Shown piece by piece: positions 34,689-44,700 of a stretch of DNA of 64,000 nucleotides. The translations under genes were made by a program, and so were the position numbers. The DNA comes from Pelomonas sp047654785 (GTDB lineage: Bacteria > Pseudomonadota > Gammaproteobacteria > Burkholderiales > Burkholderiaceae_C). The notes under the pieces were generated by a model that saw only the letters and a program-made list of their open reading frames with translations, was not told the DNA's origin and ran no database searches. The stretch is from assembly GCF_047654785.1 (NCBI RefSeq), contig NZ_JASGKQ010000003.1, positions 1,798,001 to 1,862,000 on the forward strand. Direction: 5' to 3'. Every line of letters starts with the position of its first letter. Position 1 is the first letter of the stretch.

Positions 34689-35633
34689 ATGAACCTGCAC
34701 CAATTCCGCTTCGTCCAGGAAGCCGCCCGCCGCAACCTCAACCTGACCGAGACGGCCAAGGCGCTGTTCACGTCGCAGCCGGGGGTGTCCAAGGCCATCC
34801 TCGAACTGGAGGAGGAACTGGGCGTGGACATCTTCTCGCGCCACGGCAAGCGGCTGCGCCGCATCACCGAGCCGGGGCAGCAGGTGCTGGCCTGCATTGA
34901 GATCATCCTGCGCGAGGTGGGCAACCTGAAGCGCATCGGCGAGGAGTACTCGCGCCAGGACAGCGGCACCTTCTCCATCGCCACCACCCACACCCAGGCG
35001 CGCTACGTGCTGCCCGCGCCGGTGGCGCAGCTGCGCAAGAACCTGCCGCAGCTGCGCATCAGCCTGCACCAGGGCAGCCCCGACCAGGTCGCCCGGATGC
35101 TGCTCGACGAGACCGCCGACCTGGGCCTGGCCACCGAATCGCTGGCGCAGTACCCCGAGCTGGTCACCCTGCCCTGCTACGAATGGCAGCACGTGATGGT
35201 GGTGCCGCGCGAGCACCCGCTGGCGAGCTGCGAGCGCATCAGCCTGGAACAGCTCGCCGTCGAGCCGCTGGTGTCCTACCACCCCAGCTTCACCGGCCGC
35301 ACGCGCATCGACAAGGCCTTCGCCGCCCGCCACCTGACGCCCAGCGTCGTGCTGGAGGCCATCGACTCCGACGTCATCAAGACCTATGTGCGCCTGGGCA
35401 TGGGCGTCGGCATCGTCGCCGAGATGGCGATGCGCGAGGAGCCGCCCGGCAGCGACCTCGTCGCCCGGCCGCTGGGCACGCTGCTGGGCAGCAACGTGAC
35501 GCGCATCGCCTTCAAGCGCGGCGCCTACCTGCGCAACTATGTCTACGTGTTCGCCGAGCTGCTGTCCGAGCGGCTGAGCCGCAAGCTGCTGGAGCGGGCG
35601 ATGAGCGGCGATGCGACCGACTTCGGCCTGTAG
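34689..35633 (+). CDS. cysB: LysR-family regulator CysB
   Basis: A 314-residue LysR-type regulator. The N-terminal winged helix MNLHQFRFVQEAARRNLNLT with SQPGVSKAILELEEELGVDI, and the effector domain with TTHTQARYVLPAPV, match CysB/Cbl rather than other LysR groups. CysB activates sulfate uptake and reduction genes in response to N-acetylserine. The ATG at 34689 was chosen because the frame upstream lies in the REP-like element. It may also repress its own gene, as in enterics. Confidence 0.93.
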   Translation: MNLHQFRFVQEAARRNLNLTETAKALFTSQPGVSKAILELEEELGVDIFSRHGKRLRRITEPGQQVLACIEIILREVGNLKRIGEEYSRQDSGTFSIATTHTQARYVLPAPVAQLRKNLPQLRISLHQGSPDQVARMLLDETADLGLATESLAQYPELVTLPCYEWQHVMVVPREHPLASCERISLEQLAVEPLVSYHPSFTGRTRIDKAFAARHLTPSVVLEAIDSDVIKTYVRLGMGVGIVAEMAMREEPPGSDLVARPLGTLLGSNVTRIAFKRGAYLRNYVYVFAELLSERLSRKLLERAMSGDATDFGL

Positions 35634-35676
35634 GGCCGGCGCCGGAAACGATGGGCGGCACAATGCCGCCCCAGCC

Positions 35677-36381
35677 ATGAACGCACTCAGCCTCACTCCC
35701 GCCGAACGCCGGCAGATCGACCAGGGCGCCTGGTTCGCCCGGCTCTCCGAACCGCTGCGCCACGACATCCTGCAGCGCGCCTACGTGCGCCGGCTGGCGG
35801 ACGAGACCATGCTGTCCCACCGCGGCGATCCGGCCCTGGAGTGGTGCGGCGTCGCCAAGGGTGCGGTGCGCGTCAGCTCGGTGTCGCTGGCCGGCAAGCA
35901 GATCTCGCTGACCTATGTCGAACCCGGCACCTGGTTCGGCGACATCGCGCTGTTCGACGGCCTGCCCCGCACGCACGACGCCTGCGCCCACGGCGAGACC
36001 ACGCTGCTGTGCGTGCGCAAGGCCGATTTCCGCGCGCTGCTGCAGGTCCACCCGGAGCTGTACGACGCGCTGCTGCGGCTGAACTGCCGCCGCCTGCGGC
36101 TGATGTTCGACATGATCGAAGACCTCAACACCCGGCCACTGGCCGCGCGGCTGGCCAAGCAGGTGCTGCTGCTGGCGCGCTCCTACGGCGTGGCGGAAGG
36201 CGACGAGATCCGCATCGGCCTGCAGCTGGCGCAGGAAGACCTGGCCCAGCTGCTGGGCGCATCGCGCCAGCGGGTGAACCAGGAACTCAAGGCCTTCGAG
36301 CGCGAGGGCGCCGTGCGCGTGGAGCCCACGCGGCTGGTGGTGCTGAGCCGCGAGAAGCTGCTGGCCGCCGCCGCGCGCTGA
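35677..36381 (+). CDS. Crp/Fnr-family transcription regulator
   Basis: A 234-residue regulator with an N-terminal cyclic-nucleotide-binding fold (residues 20-140, including YVEPGTWFGDIALFDGLPRTHD) and a C-terminal winged helix with recognition helix LAQLLGASRQRVNQELKAF. It lacks an N-terminal Cys cluster of the Fnr type. The usual cAMP-contact Arg-Ser-Ala triad is not clear: the segment after GDIALFDG reads LPRTHDACA. Ligand and targets are unknown. Confidence 0.9.
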   Translation: MNALSLTPAERRQIDQGAWFARLSEPLRHDILQRAYVRRLADETMLSHRGDPALEWCGVAKGAVRVSSVSLAGKQISLTYVEPGTWFGDIALFDGLPRTHDACAHGETTLLCVRKADFRALLQVHPELYDALLRLNCRRLRLMFDMIEDLNTRPLAARLAKQVLLLARSYGVAEGDEIRIGLQLAQEDLAQLLGASRQRVNQELKAFEREGAVRVEPTRLVVLSREKLLAAAAR

Positions 36382-36467
36382 ACCGCCAGGCGCTGCCGCG
36401 CAGGAGACACGCCCGCCGCCCGGCGCCTCCCACAATGGCGGATTCGCGCCACCTCACGACGACCGCC

Positions 36468-37541
36468 ATGGAAGCATTCACCGGCACCCGCCCGCTGGCC
36501 CAGCCCCTGGATACCGACGCCCTGCAAGCCTGGCTGAGCGCCCACGTCGACGGCTTCGCGGGGCCGCTGGCCATCGAGCAGTTCAAGGGCGGCCAGTCCA
36601 ACCCGACCTACCTGCTGACCACGCCCGGCGCGCGCTACGTGATGCGCAGCAAGCCCGGCCCGGTGGCCCGGCTGTTGCCGTCCGCCCACGCGATCGAGCG
36701 CGAGTTCCAGGTGATGCGCGCGCTGGCCGGCACCGACGTGCCCGTGCCGGCGATGCATGCGCTGTGCGAGGACGAGTCCGTCATCGGCCGCGCGTTCTAC
36801 GTCATGTCCTTCATGCCCGGCCGCGTGCTGTGGGACCAGAGCCTGCCCGGCATGGACAACGCCGGCCGCGCGGCCCACTTCGACGAGATGAACCGCGTCA
36901 TCGCCGCGCTGCACCAGGTGGACTTCGCAGCCCGCGGGCTGGCGGCCTACGGCAAGCCCGGCAACTATTTCGAGCGCCAGATCGGCCGCTGGAGCAAGCA
37001 GTACCTCGCCTCCGTCACCGAGCCCAATCCAGCGATGGACGCGCTGATCGACTGGCTGCCCGGGCACATCCCCGCGTCAGCCCGCGACGCGGGCGAAGTG
37101 GCCATCGTCCACGGCGACTACCGCATGGACAACGTCGTTTTCCACCCCACCGAGCCGCGCATCATCGCCGTGCTGGACTGGGAGCTGTCCACGCTGGGCC
37201 ACCCGCTGGCGGACTTCAGCTACCACTGCATGAGCTGGCACATCGAGACCTCCGGCGCCGCGCGCGGGCTGGGCGGCAAGGACCTGGCCGCGCTGGGCAT
37301 CCCGAGCGAGCGCGAGTACGTGCAGCGCTACTGCGAGCGTACCGGCCGCGCGGACGTCGATGCCGTCATGGCCGACTGGAACTTCTACCTGGCCTACAAC
37401 CTGTTCCGCATCGCCGCCATCGTGCAGGGCATCGCCAAGCGCGTCGTGGACGGCACCGCGTCCAGCGCGCAGGCCAGGGAGACGGCGGCCAGCGCGCGGC
37501 CGCTGTCGGAGCTGGCCTGGCGCTTCGCGCAGAAAGCCTGA
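36468..37541 (+). CDS. Phosphotransferase-family protein (APH fold)
   Basis: A 357-residue APH-like kinase. The catalytic loop is VHGDYRMDNVVFHP and the metal-binding DWELSTLGHPLADF follows. An N-terminal nucleotide-binding lobe begins around FKGGQSNPTYLL. It resembles the ACAD10/11-type phosphotransferases often linked to acyl-CoA metabolism, which phosphorylate hydroxyacyl-CoA, rather than drug-resistance enzymes. An in-frame ATG at 36435 is possible; 36468 fits the usual N-terminus better. No acyl-CoA dehydrogenase is adjacent, so the role is open. Confidence 0.85.
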   Translation: MEAFTGTRPLAQPLDTDALQAWLSAHVDGFAGPLAIEQFKGGQSNPTYLLTTPGARYVMRSKPGPVARLLPSAHAIEREFQVMRALAGTDVPVPAMHALCEDESVIGRAFYVMSFMPGRVLWDQSLPGMDNAGRAAHFDEMNRVIAALHQVDFAARGLAAYGKPGNYFERQIGRWSKQYLASVTEPNPAMDALIDWLPGHIPASARDAGEVAIVHGDYRMDNVVFHPTEPRIIAVLDWELSTLGHPLADFSYHCMSWHIETSGAARGLGGKDLAALGIPSEREYVQRYCERTGRADVDAVMADWNFYLAYNLFRIAAIVQGIAKRVVDGTASSAQARETAASARPLSELAWRFAQKA

Positions 37542-37569
37542 AAGAGTCCTTAAGCCCCCCCAGGCTGCG

Positions 37570-38310
37570 TCAGCCGGCGTCGCCGGCGCGCATCGACGGC
37601 GGCGTCCAGGCGACGGAGGTCGTCGTCGGCCAGGCGCCGGAGTCCGACAGCCGCTCGCCCACGCGCCGCGCCGCGCGCGCGGCGCATTCAAGCAGCCACA
37701 CCAGCCCCTGCACCCGGGGCAGGTCGGCCTCGTCCAGCCCGGCGCGCAAGTAGAGGTTGCCGCGCATGGCCATCAGCACGAAGGGGTGGCCCTCGGGCAG
37801 CAGGTCCTCGCTGGCCTGCACCAGCGCCTCGCCCAGTTCGCCGTCCAGCCACGCGCCCGCCAGCTCCCGCGTCGCGCCCACCACGCCGTAGTGCTGGCGG
37901 ATGACTGGCGAGGCGGCCTGCTCGAACCGCGGGAACATCACCAGCCAGCGCATCTCCTCCGGCGTGCCGGTGTCCAGGCGGGTCTTCAGCGTGTCGGTGT
38001 AGGCCTCGAAGACGGCGCGCTCCAGCGTCTCCATCAGCGCGCGGCCCAGCACCATCAGCTGCAGGTCCCGATGCAGCCCCATCTCGCAGCGCATGCGCAG
38101 CTCGCAGCCCGGCAGGTAGCTGCGCTGGGACTCGCCCCACTCGACGCGCAGCGGCCCCAGCGCCCCCGCCGGCCGCTCGATGACGAAGCCCTGGCCATCG
38201 CCCGCCTGGCTGAACGTGGCGCCGCCGGCCTCGGCCCAGTCCTGGACGGGACGCCAGCGCGCGGCGTTAGCCCGCGTCACGAGCCAATGCTTGACTTGCT
38301 TTACCACCAT
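37570..38310 (-). CDS. Conserved hypothetical protein
   Basis: A 246-residue soluble protein I do not recognise beyond seeming typical of Burkholderiales. It begins MVVKQVKHWLVTRANAARWR and has no signal peptide or membrane segment. It contains the conserved-looking block ERPAGALGPLRVEWGESQRSYLPG and a helical C-terminal half. It is convergent with the phosphotransferase gene (28-base gap). The frame extends upstream to 38385, but ATG 38310 gives the natural N-terminus. Confidence 0.75.
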   Translation of the reverse strand: MVVKQVKHWLVTRANAARWRPVQDWAEAGGATFSQAGDGQGFVIERPAGALGPLRVEWGESQRSYLPGCELRMRCEMGLHRDLQLMVLGRALMETLERAVFEAYTDTLKTRLDTGTPEEMRWLVMFPRFEQAASPVIRQHYGVVGATRELAGAWLDGELGEALVQASEDLLPEGHPFVLMAMRGNLYLRAGLDEADLPRVQGLVWLLECAARAARRVGERLSDSGAWPTTTSVAWTPPSMRAGDAG

Positions 38311-38566
38311 GGGATCGGGAGGCGCCCGCGAGGAACGGGGCGCAAAAGGGAAGCGACGGATAATCGCAGTGTATTCACGCCCCATCCCCGCCGCGCCACC
38401 GGGCCGGCGCGGGCGCCCCCTCCACCTTGCCCCCGCAGCGACACCGCGTGAGAAATCTCATGCCGTGCGGCGCGGCGGTGTATCGGTCTGTGAGCGCGGG
38501 CGCCAGGGGCGTCAATGCCTTCCTAGACTTGGGAACTCGCGCACCCAGCGCGGAGGGACCACCCGC
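38311..38566. other. Divergent intergenic region
   Basis: 256 bases between two divergent genes. No gene is supported. A TGAGA-AA-TCTCA dyad at about 38450-38463 is the only symmetric element noticed and could be a regulator site for the FeeM-like gene. An AGGGA-type ribosome site lies before the ATG at 38567. Confidence 0.4.
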
Positions 38567-39265
38567 ATGACCCCCACCTTCGCCGCCCCACCTGCCCCAA
38601 GGGCCCAGACCCTTGCCGCCGCGCCGCTGGCGCTGTCCAGCGACTTCGGCGGCCTCGACGGCGACGCGCTGGGCCTCGTCCAGCGCCGCTACGGCGACCG
38701 CGGCCTGCAGGTCAGCCGCGAGCGCTACAGCAGCCGCAACGAGGACGGCGACATCGTCTGCACGGCGCGCGACGGCGACCGCATCGTCGGCACGCTGTCG
38801 GTGCGCTTCGACGACGACGGCCAGGGCGGCGGCGGCCTGAATGCCGACCTGCTGTTCCGCGAGGAACTGGGCGCCTGGCGGGCGCAGGGCATCAGGCTGT
38901 GCGAGTTCGGCGGCCTGGCGGTGGACAAGCATTCCCACGAACCCAAGCGCGTGCTGGCCCAGATCTTCCACCTCGGCTACCTGCACGCCCACCGGCGCGC
39001 GCGCTGCGAGCGGCTGGTCATCGAGGTCAACCCGCGCCACGTGGCGTTCTACCGCCGCTGCCTGGGCTTCGTGCCGCACACCACCGCGCGCCACAATCCG
39101 CGCGTCGCGGCGCCGGCCGTGCTGATGAGCATCGACTTCGCCACCGTGCGCGAGCAGATCGCCCGCTGGGGCGGCCAGCCGGACGCGCTGGCCGCCGCGC
39201 GCAGCCTCTATCCGCTGGCCTGGGACGAGGCCACCGAGGCGACGATGCTGGCCCGGCTGCCGTAG
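38567..39265 (+). CDS. FeeM-like N-acyltransferase domain protein
   Basis: A 232-residue GNAT-fold protein related to N-acyl amino-acid synthase FeeM and acyl-homoserine-lactone synthases. Typical blocks are EDGDIVCTARDGDRIVGTLS, the CEFGGLAVDKHSHEPKRVLA core, and LVIEVNPRHVAFYRRCLGF, which parallels the VIAVNPDKIELYESLLF block of the acyltransferase at 22134. Known relatives join fatty acyl groups from acyl-ACP to amino acids. It stands alone, outside the EPS cluster, and its product is unknown. Confidence 0.82.
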   Translation: MTPTFAAPPAPRAQTLAAAPLALSSDFGGLDGDALGLVQRRYGDRGLQVSRERYSSRNEDGDIVCTARDGDRIVGTLSVRFDDDGQGGGGLNADLLFREELGAWRAQGIRLCEFGGLAVDKHSHEPKRVLAQIFHLGYLHAHRRARCERLVIEVNPRHVAFYRRCLGFVPHTTARHNPRVAAPAVLMSIDFATVREQIARWGGQPDALAAARSLYPLAWDEATEATMLARLP

Positions 39266-39319
39266 CCACGCTCCCGGCGGCGTGCCAGGTCGCACGCGGG
39301 TCGGGCCCGCAAGGCTGGC

Positions 39320-39391
39320 CTGCCCACCAAGAATCGAACTTGGAACCCCCAGCTTAGAAGGCTGGTGCTCTATCCAGTTGAGCTATGGGCA
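39320..39391 (-). tRNA. tRNA-Arg (anticodon TCT)
   Basis: A full cloverleaf on the minus strand: acceptor stem TGCCCAT paired with GTGGGCA, D arm CTC/GAG, anticodon stem CCAGC/GCTGG with loop CTTCTAA (anticodon TCT) and T loop TTCGATT. The CCA end is not encoded (the sequence reads GGCC). It reads AGA codons, rare in this GC-rich genome. Confidence 0.95.
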
Positions 39392-39414
39392 GTGCGGCGG
39401 AACTCAGACGACTC

Positions 39415-39433
39415 GGCCGTTCCCAGACGGCCG
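39415..39433. repeat. Hairpin between OPT gene and tRNA-Arg
   Basis: Arms CGGCCGT / ACGGCCG with a 6-base loop, about 32 bases past the OPT transporter stop codon on the minus strand. There is no T-tract, so it is at best a weak or Rho-assisted terminator. Confidence 0.4.
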
Positions 39434-39464
39434 GCCGCCATTGTCAGGGGAGAAACGGGGCGGA

Positions 39465-41444
39465 TCAGATCAGCACGTTGATGATGGCGTTGCCGATGCC
39501 CATCAGCGCGGCGCCGGAGATCAGGCCGGCGCAGATGGGCTCCATGCCGTCCACCCAGATGCGGTGGCCGGGGGTGCCCGGCGCCTTGTGCTTGCGGCCC
39601 ATCAGGAAGAAAACCACGGCGCCGACGAACATCGCCAGCACCGATTCCGGCGGCAGCACCACGCCCAGGCCGGTGGCCACGGCGGAGAGCTGGAAGCGGC
39701 CCTTGGTCTTGATGCGCGCCACTTCCATCGCCACGGCGGCGACGGCCGCCACGCCCATGGAGACCAGCGCCGACGTCGGCAGCCCCTTCAGGCCCTTGGC
39801 GATGATGTCGGCCACGCCCTTCCACTGCAGCGCGGCGGGCATGGCGAACTGGTCGGACACGAGCGTGGCCACGCTGCGCACGCCGCTGGCGTCGGGCGTC
39901 AGGAACAGCAGGAAGAACAGCGGCACGCAGAACAGCACGCCCGCGAAGTTGCCGATGATGTGGCCGATGGCCTGGTGGCGCGGCTTGCCGCCCAGCATGT
40001 AGCCGGGCTTGATGTCGGACAGCAGGTTGGCCGCGTTGGACGCGATCTCGCTGGTCATGCCGGCCGGCAGCAGGTTGGAGCCGGGGTTGCTGCGGTCGAT
40101 GGCGCCCATCGTGAACTGCGTGATCTTGGACAGCGCGCCGGTGGGCGTCCAGGAGGTCAACGCCATCGAGTTGGTGCAGATGACGGTCAGCACGAAGATC
40201 AGCGGCAGCGACACCAGCGCCAGCCAGAACGGCACGTTGAAGAAGACGTGCGTCACGTAGCTGCCCAGCACGCTGAACAGCGGCACGCCGACGTAGCTGA
40301 TCCACATCGGCACCTCGATGTCCTTCAGCAGGTCGCTGCCCCCGCCCGGGGCGGCCGGTGCCTTGCGCCGGAACGCGTTCTTGAAGATCTCGGGCTTGGC
40401 CAGCAGGCCCACCATGGCGCCCACGACCATCATCGTCACGCCCCACCACAGCGACCACTGGTTGACGATCTCGGCGCGGTTCAGCGGCACGAGCACGCCG
40501 TCGGCGCCCAGGCGCGGCGCGATGTCGCCGGCCTGGATCATGATGGGCGCCAGCACGACGAAGTTGATGAAGGCGCCGAGGAAGCAGCTCGCCGCCACCG
40601 CCATGCCCATCAGGCCGCCGACGCCCAGCATCGCGGCGTCCAGCGTGACGCGCAGGCCGAGCTGGCGGATGTCCGTGCCCAGGATGGTCGGGATCAGCGC
40701 CGCGCTCTTGCCGGCCCAGTCGTAGTAGTACTGGTCCAGCCGCTCATGCAGGTGCCAGGGCGCCTTCAGGCCGGCCCACTTGTCCAGCATCAGGATCTTG
40801 AACTGGACCAGCTTCATCCAGCCATCGCTGACGACGGCCTGGTACAGCGCCGTGAAGCCGCCGACGACGCCCAGCAGCTTGGCCTTGAACAGGCCCTCGC
40901 CGCCTTCGCCGTGGTACAGCGAGTCCAGCACCACGCCGCAGGCGCGGCCTTCGGGGAACGGCGCCTGGTCCTCGTTGATGAAGCGCCGCTTCAGCGGGAA
41001 GGCCAGCAGCACGCCGATCATGGAGACGACGAAGATCCAGATCATCAGCTGCCACCACGCCGGGATGACGCCGGTGATCAGCATGTAGGCCGCCAGGCTG
41101 GAGAACAACGGCGTGATGACGTAGCCCGCCGCGGTGGCGATGGACTGGGTGCAGTTGTTCTCCAGGATGGTGTAGTCCTGCGCGAAGCCGCTGGCGTGCA
41201 GCGCGCGGAACAGCGCGAACGCCAGGATCACCGAGGTCAGGCCCACGCCGATGGCGATGCCCGTCTTGGCCCCGATATACAAGCCCGTGGCGGACAGGAT
41301 GCCGCCGAGCAGGAAGCCGGTGAAGGCCGAGCGCAGCGTCAGCTGCGCCATGTCGCCGCGGTAGACGTTCTTGAACCACCACTCGTCCTTTTGGGCGCGG
41401 GTCCAGGTGGCGATCTGCTCGTCGGTCAGGTGTTGGAGTGCCAT
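39465..41444 (-). CDS. OPT-family oligopeptide transporter
   Basis: A 659-residue membrane protein with about 15 hydrophobic segments, of the prokaryotic oligopeptide-transporter (OPT) family. Recognisable are the RSAFTGFLLGGILSATGLYI start, the NNCTQSIATAAGYV motif, EGRACGVVLDSLYHGEGGEG and the C-terminal PPESVLAMFVGAVVFFLMG block. OPT proteins take up small peptides or metal-chelate complexes with protons. Start ATG 41444; the longer frame to 41525 lacks family sequence. The upstream 130 bases hold the promoter region and the tRNA-Pro terminator. Confidence 0.93.
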   Translation of the reverse strand: MALQHLTDEQIATWTRAQKDEWWFKNVYRGDMAQLTLRSAFTGFLLGGILSATGLYIGAKTGIAIGVGLTSVILAFALFRALHASGFAQDYTILENNCTQSIATAAGYVITPLFSSLAAYMLITGVIPAWWQLMIWIFVVSMIGVLLAFPLKRRFINEDQAPFPEGRACGVVLDSLYHGEGGEGLFKAKLLGVVGGFTALYQAVVSDGWMKLVQFKILMLDKWAGLKAPWHLHERLDQYYYDWAGKSAALIPTILGTDIRQLGLRVTLDAAMLGVGGLMGMAVAASCFLGAFINFVVLAPIMIQAGDIAPRLGADGVLVPLNRAEIVNQWSLWWGVTMMVVGAMVGLLAKPEIFKNAFRRKAPAAPGGGSDLLKDIEVPMWISYVGVPLFSVLGSYVTHVFFNVPFWLALVSLPLIFVLTVICTNSMALTSWTPTGALSKITQFTMGAIDRSNPGSNLLPAGMTSEIASNAANLLSDIKPGYMLGGKPRHQAIGHIIGNFAGVLFCVPLFFLLFLTPDASGVRSVATLVSDQFAMPAALQWKGVADIIAKGLKGLPTSALVSMGVAAVAAVAMEVARIKTKGRFQLSAVATGLGVVLPPESVLAMFVGAVVFFLMGRKHKAPGTPGHRIWVDGMEPICAGLISGAALMGIGNAIINVLI

Positions 41445-41570
41445 GGAGTCTCGGGCGCGGCTTGTGGCTGCGCCGGGGGTTGAAGCGAAAGGGGCGGATT
41501 GTCCCGGCCGGACCGCCGGCGCCACCCCGGGGGATGCCCGGGCCTCGCTTGCGGGGTCGTGCGGCCTCTC

Positions 41571-41610
41571 AAAAAAACGAACCCGCCGGTGGCGGGGCCA
41601 GCGGCGGGTT
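41571..41610 (-). terminator. Rho-independent terminator of tRNA-Pro
   Basis: On the minus strand a perfect 9-bp stem AACCCGCCG / CGGCGGGTT encloses 13 bases and is followed by CGTTTTTTT. It lies 11 bases downstream of the tRNA-Pro 3' end. Confidence 0.9.
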
Positions 41611-41620
41611 GTCGAAAGGG

Positions 41621-41697
41621 TGGTCGGGGCGGCGGGATTCGAACTCGCGACCCTCTGCTCCCAAAGCAGATGCGCTACCAGGCTGCGCTACGCCCCG
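41621..41697 (-). tRNA. tRNA-Pro (anticodon TGG)
   Basis: A 77-nt tRNA on the minus strand, with acceptor stem CGGGGCG/CGCCCCG, anticodon stem CTGCT/AGCAG, loop TTTGGGA (anticodon TGG), T loop TTCGAAT, discriminator A and encoded CCA. The C1 start is characteristic of bacterial proline tRNA. Confidence 0.97.
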
Positions 41698-41712
41698 AAC
41701 AAGCCCGCGATT

Positions 41713-44700
41713 CTAGCCGACCGGCACCAGGCGCCCGGTGCCGCTGATCAGCGCGGCGCGCACCGGCTCGCCCGGCTGCAGCGCCTGCACGGCCGCGACG
41801 TAGCCGCGCATCTGCGCGAGGTAGGCTGGATCACGCTCCGGCGCGCTGCCCAGCTTGTAGTCCAGCACCCACCAGGTGCCGTCGCGCGTCTGCACGAGGC
41901 GGTCGATGCGCTGGTCCTCGCCGCCCTGCCCCACGGCCACCTCGTTGCCGGCCCACAGCAGGCAGGCCGGGTCGAAGAAGGGCCGGCAGTCGGCGCTGGC
42001 GAGGATGGCCTGCGCGGCCCGGGCGAGCTGCTCGCGCGCCCGGGCGTCCAGGCCGAAGGCCTGCGAGGCCGCGTCCATCAGCAGCGCCAGCGGCTGCGCC
42101 TGGCCGGGCGCCGAGGCCCACTCCAGCACGCGGTGCAGCGCCTCGCCGACCTGCGCCTGGCGGGCGTCGCGGGCCGCGCCGTCGCGCACCGGCGCGGCCG
42201 GCGGCGGCTGCCAGCGCGGCAGCGGCGCGAGCGGCGGCGCGGCGGCGGCGGCGCGCGCCCCGGCGTCCGCCGCCAGCGGCCAGCGGCGGGCCAGCGGCTG
42301 CAGCCGGTCCCACCAGCTGGTGGCGGCGCTGCGTCCGGGCGTGTGGCTGAGCACCAGCGCGCGGCGGGCGCGCGTCATCGCGACGTACAGGCCGTTCAGC
42401 TCCTCGCGCTCGCGGGCGGCGCGCTCGCCGTCCACCAGCGCCTGCAGCGACGGCGGCGGCCGGGCCTCCGACGCGAGGAACGCGGCGCGCACCGGTGCGC
42501 GCCGGCCCACGGGCCAGTCCAGCAGCAGGCCCAGCGTCTCGGCCTTGGGCGGCGCGGCGTCGGTGTCCAGCAGGAACACGACCTCGGCCTCCAGGCCCTT
42601 GGCGCCGTGGATGGTGAGCAGCTGCACCGCGTCGGGCGCGGCGGCGGGCACGAAGGGGATGGGCCGGCGCTTCAGCGCGCGCACGAAGCCGTAGAGCTGC
42701 GCGTAGCGGCCGCCGTCCAGATCCAGCGCCGCGCGTAGCAGGGCCTGCACGCTTTGCAGCCGCACGTCCGCGTCGGCGGCCGGCACGGCCGCGGCGATGC
42801 GGGCGAGCAGGGCGCCCTCGTGGACGATGCGGTCCAGCAGCTCGTGCGGCGTGCGCTGGCGGGCCTGTTCGGCCCAGTCGCGCAGCAGCGCCCGGGCGCG
42901 CGCCAGCACGGGGCCGGGCGCGGCCAGCTCGTGCAGCGCATCCCACCAGCGGCGGCGCTCGGCGGGCGGCCGGCCGAGCCAGTCGGCGCTGCCGGCGGCC
43001 TCGGCCAGCGCCAGCAGGTCGGCCTCGCTGGCGCCGAACAGCGGGCTGCGCAGCGCGCGGGCCAGCGACAGGTCGTGGCCCGGCGAGGCGAGCACGTCCA
43101 GCAGCGCCAGCAGGTCGGCCACGTCGGGCAGCGCCGCCAGCGGCTGCTCCTCGGGCGCGGCGTGCGGCACGCCGGCCGCCGTCAGCGCCGCGCTGAGCTG
43201 GCGCAGCGGGTCGCGCTTGCGGGCCAGCACGAACAGGTCACCGGGCCGGAGCGCCGGCCGCTCGCGCAGCAGGCCGGCGATGGCCGCGCAGACGCGCTCG
43301 CACTCGGGCGCGCGGCGGCTGAGCTCGGCCTCCACGCGCGGCTCGCTCAGGCTGGGGCGCCAGCGCATCGGGTCGGCGGCCTCGGCCGGGGGCGGCGCGG
43401 CCAGCCCGGCGTCCAGCGCCCACAGGCCGGCCAGCTCGTCCCCGGCCGGGACCTCGGTGGTGTGTGGGCGGAAGCCCTCGTAGGCGTCGGCGCGCTGCGC
43501 CGCGTCGAACGCGGCGTTGACGGCCTCCAGCACCTCGGGCGCGTTGCGCCGCGTGTGGTCGCAGGCCAGGCGCGCGCCCTGCAGGCCCGCGCAGACGAAG
43601 TCCTGCGCCGCGGCGAACACGCGCGGGTCGGCGCGGCGGAAGCGGTAGATGCTCTGCTTGGGGTCGCCGACGATGAACACCGACAGCGGCGCGCCCGCGC
43701 CCGCGCCGGCATAGGCCGACAGCCAGCCGTGCAGCGCCTGCCACTGCAGCGGGCTGGTGTCCTGGAACTCGTCGATGAGCAGGTGGCGCACCTGGGCGTC
43801 CAGCCGCTGCTGCACCCAGCCGGCGGTGTCCGCGTCGGCCAGCAGCGCCAGCGCGCCGCGCTCCAGGTCGTTCATGTCCACGAGGCCGCGCTCGCGCTTG
43901 AGCGCCTCGAAGGCGTCCACCAGCACCAGCGCCAGCCGCCGCATCGCGGCATGCTCGTCCGCCGCCTGTTGCTGGGCGATGGCCCCGCGCAGGCGCAGCA
44001 GCTCGTCGCACAGCGCGTCCAGGTCCGGGCTGTCGACGCCCAGCTTGCGCGGCTCGCCCTTCTGCGTGAACAGCGCGGCGAAGGCGGCATCGACCGCTTC
44101 GGCCTGCTCCAGCGCGGCGGCCGCGGCCTGCGCCTTCTTGCCCTGGGCCTGGCCGAGCTGGCGGGCGAGCGCCTGCAGCGGCCCGCGCAGCTGCGCGAAG
44201 AATTGCTCCGGCGTCATGCCCAGCAGCTCGACGGCGCCGGGCAGGCTGCCCGCCAGCACCCCGGCGGCCTCGGCCAGCCGCAGCTCGACGCGCCTGGCGA
44301 ACGCGCCCAGCAGCCATTCGCGCAGGTTGAAGCGGCCGCGCGACTGCGTCAGCGCCTGGAAGTCCGCCCGCAGCACCGCGTCGGCCAGCACGGCGGCGTG
44401 GAAGCGCCGCCACAGCGGGGGCATCAGCTCCTCCTCGTCCTCGACGAGTTGCAGTTCGGGCGCGAGGCCCTGCGCCCGCAAAAAGGCCAGCGGCGCCGCG
44501 CGCAGCAGCTGCGAGAACCAGCCATGGAAGGTGCGCACCTCCACGGCCCGGCCGCCGCGCAGCAGCTCGGCCTGCAGCGCGGCCAGCCGGGGCCGCAGCG
44601 CGGCGGCGTCCCCGGCCGGCAGGCCGCGCTGGCGCAGCGCCGCGAGCTGCGCGGCCTCGTCGGCCTGCGCGAACTCGGCCAGCCAGTCGGCCAGGCGCTG

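Noticed and set aside
39282..41483. Long plus-strand frame (733 codons) opposite the OPT transporter
   Set aside because: Composition is His/Gln/Arg/Ala/Gly-rich without domains. It is the GC-rich antisense shadow of a clear membrane protein; dozens of similar shadows occur across the window.
41621..41697. tRNA-Pro as the phage attachment site
   Set aside because: It is about 6 kb from the prophage with intact genes between, and no tRNA fragment is seen at the phage ends.
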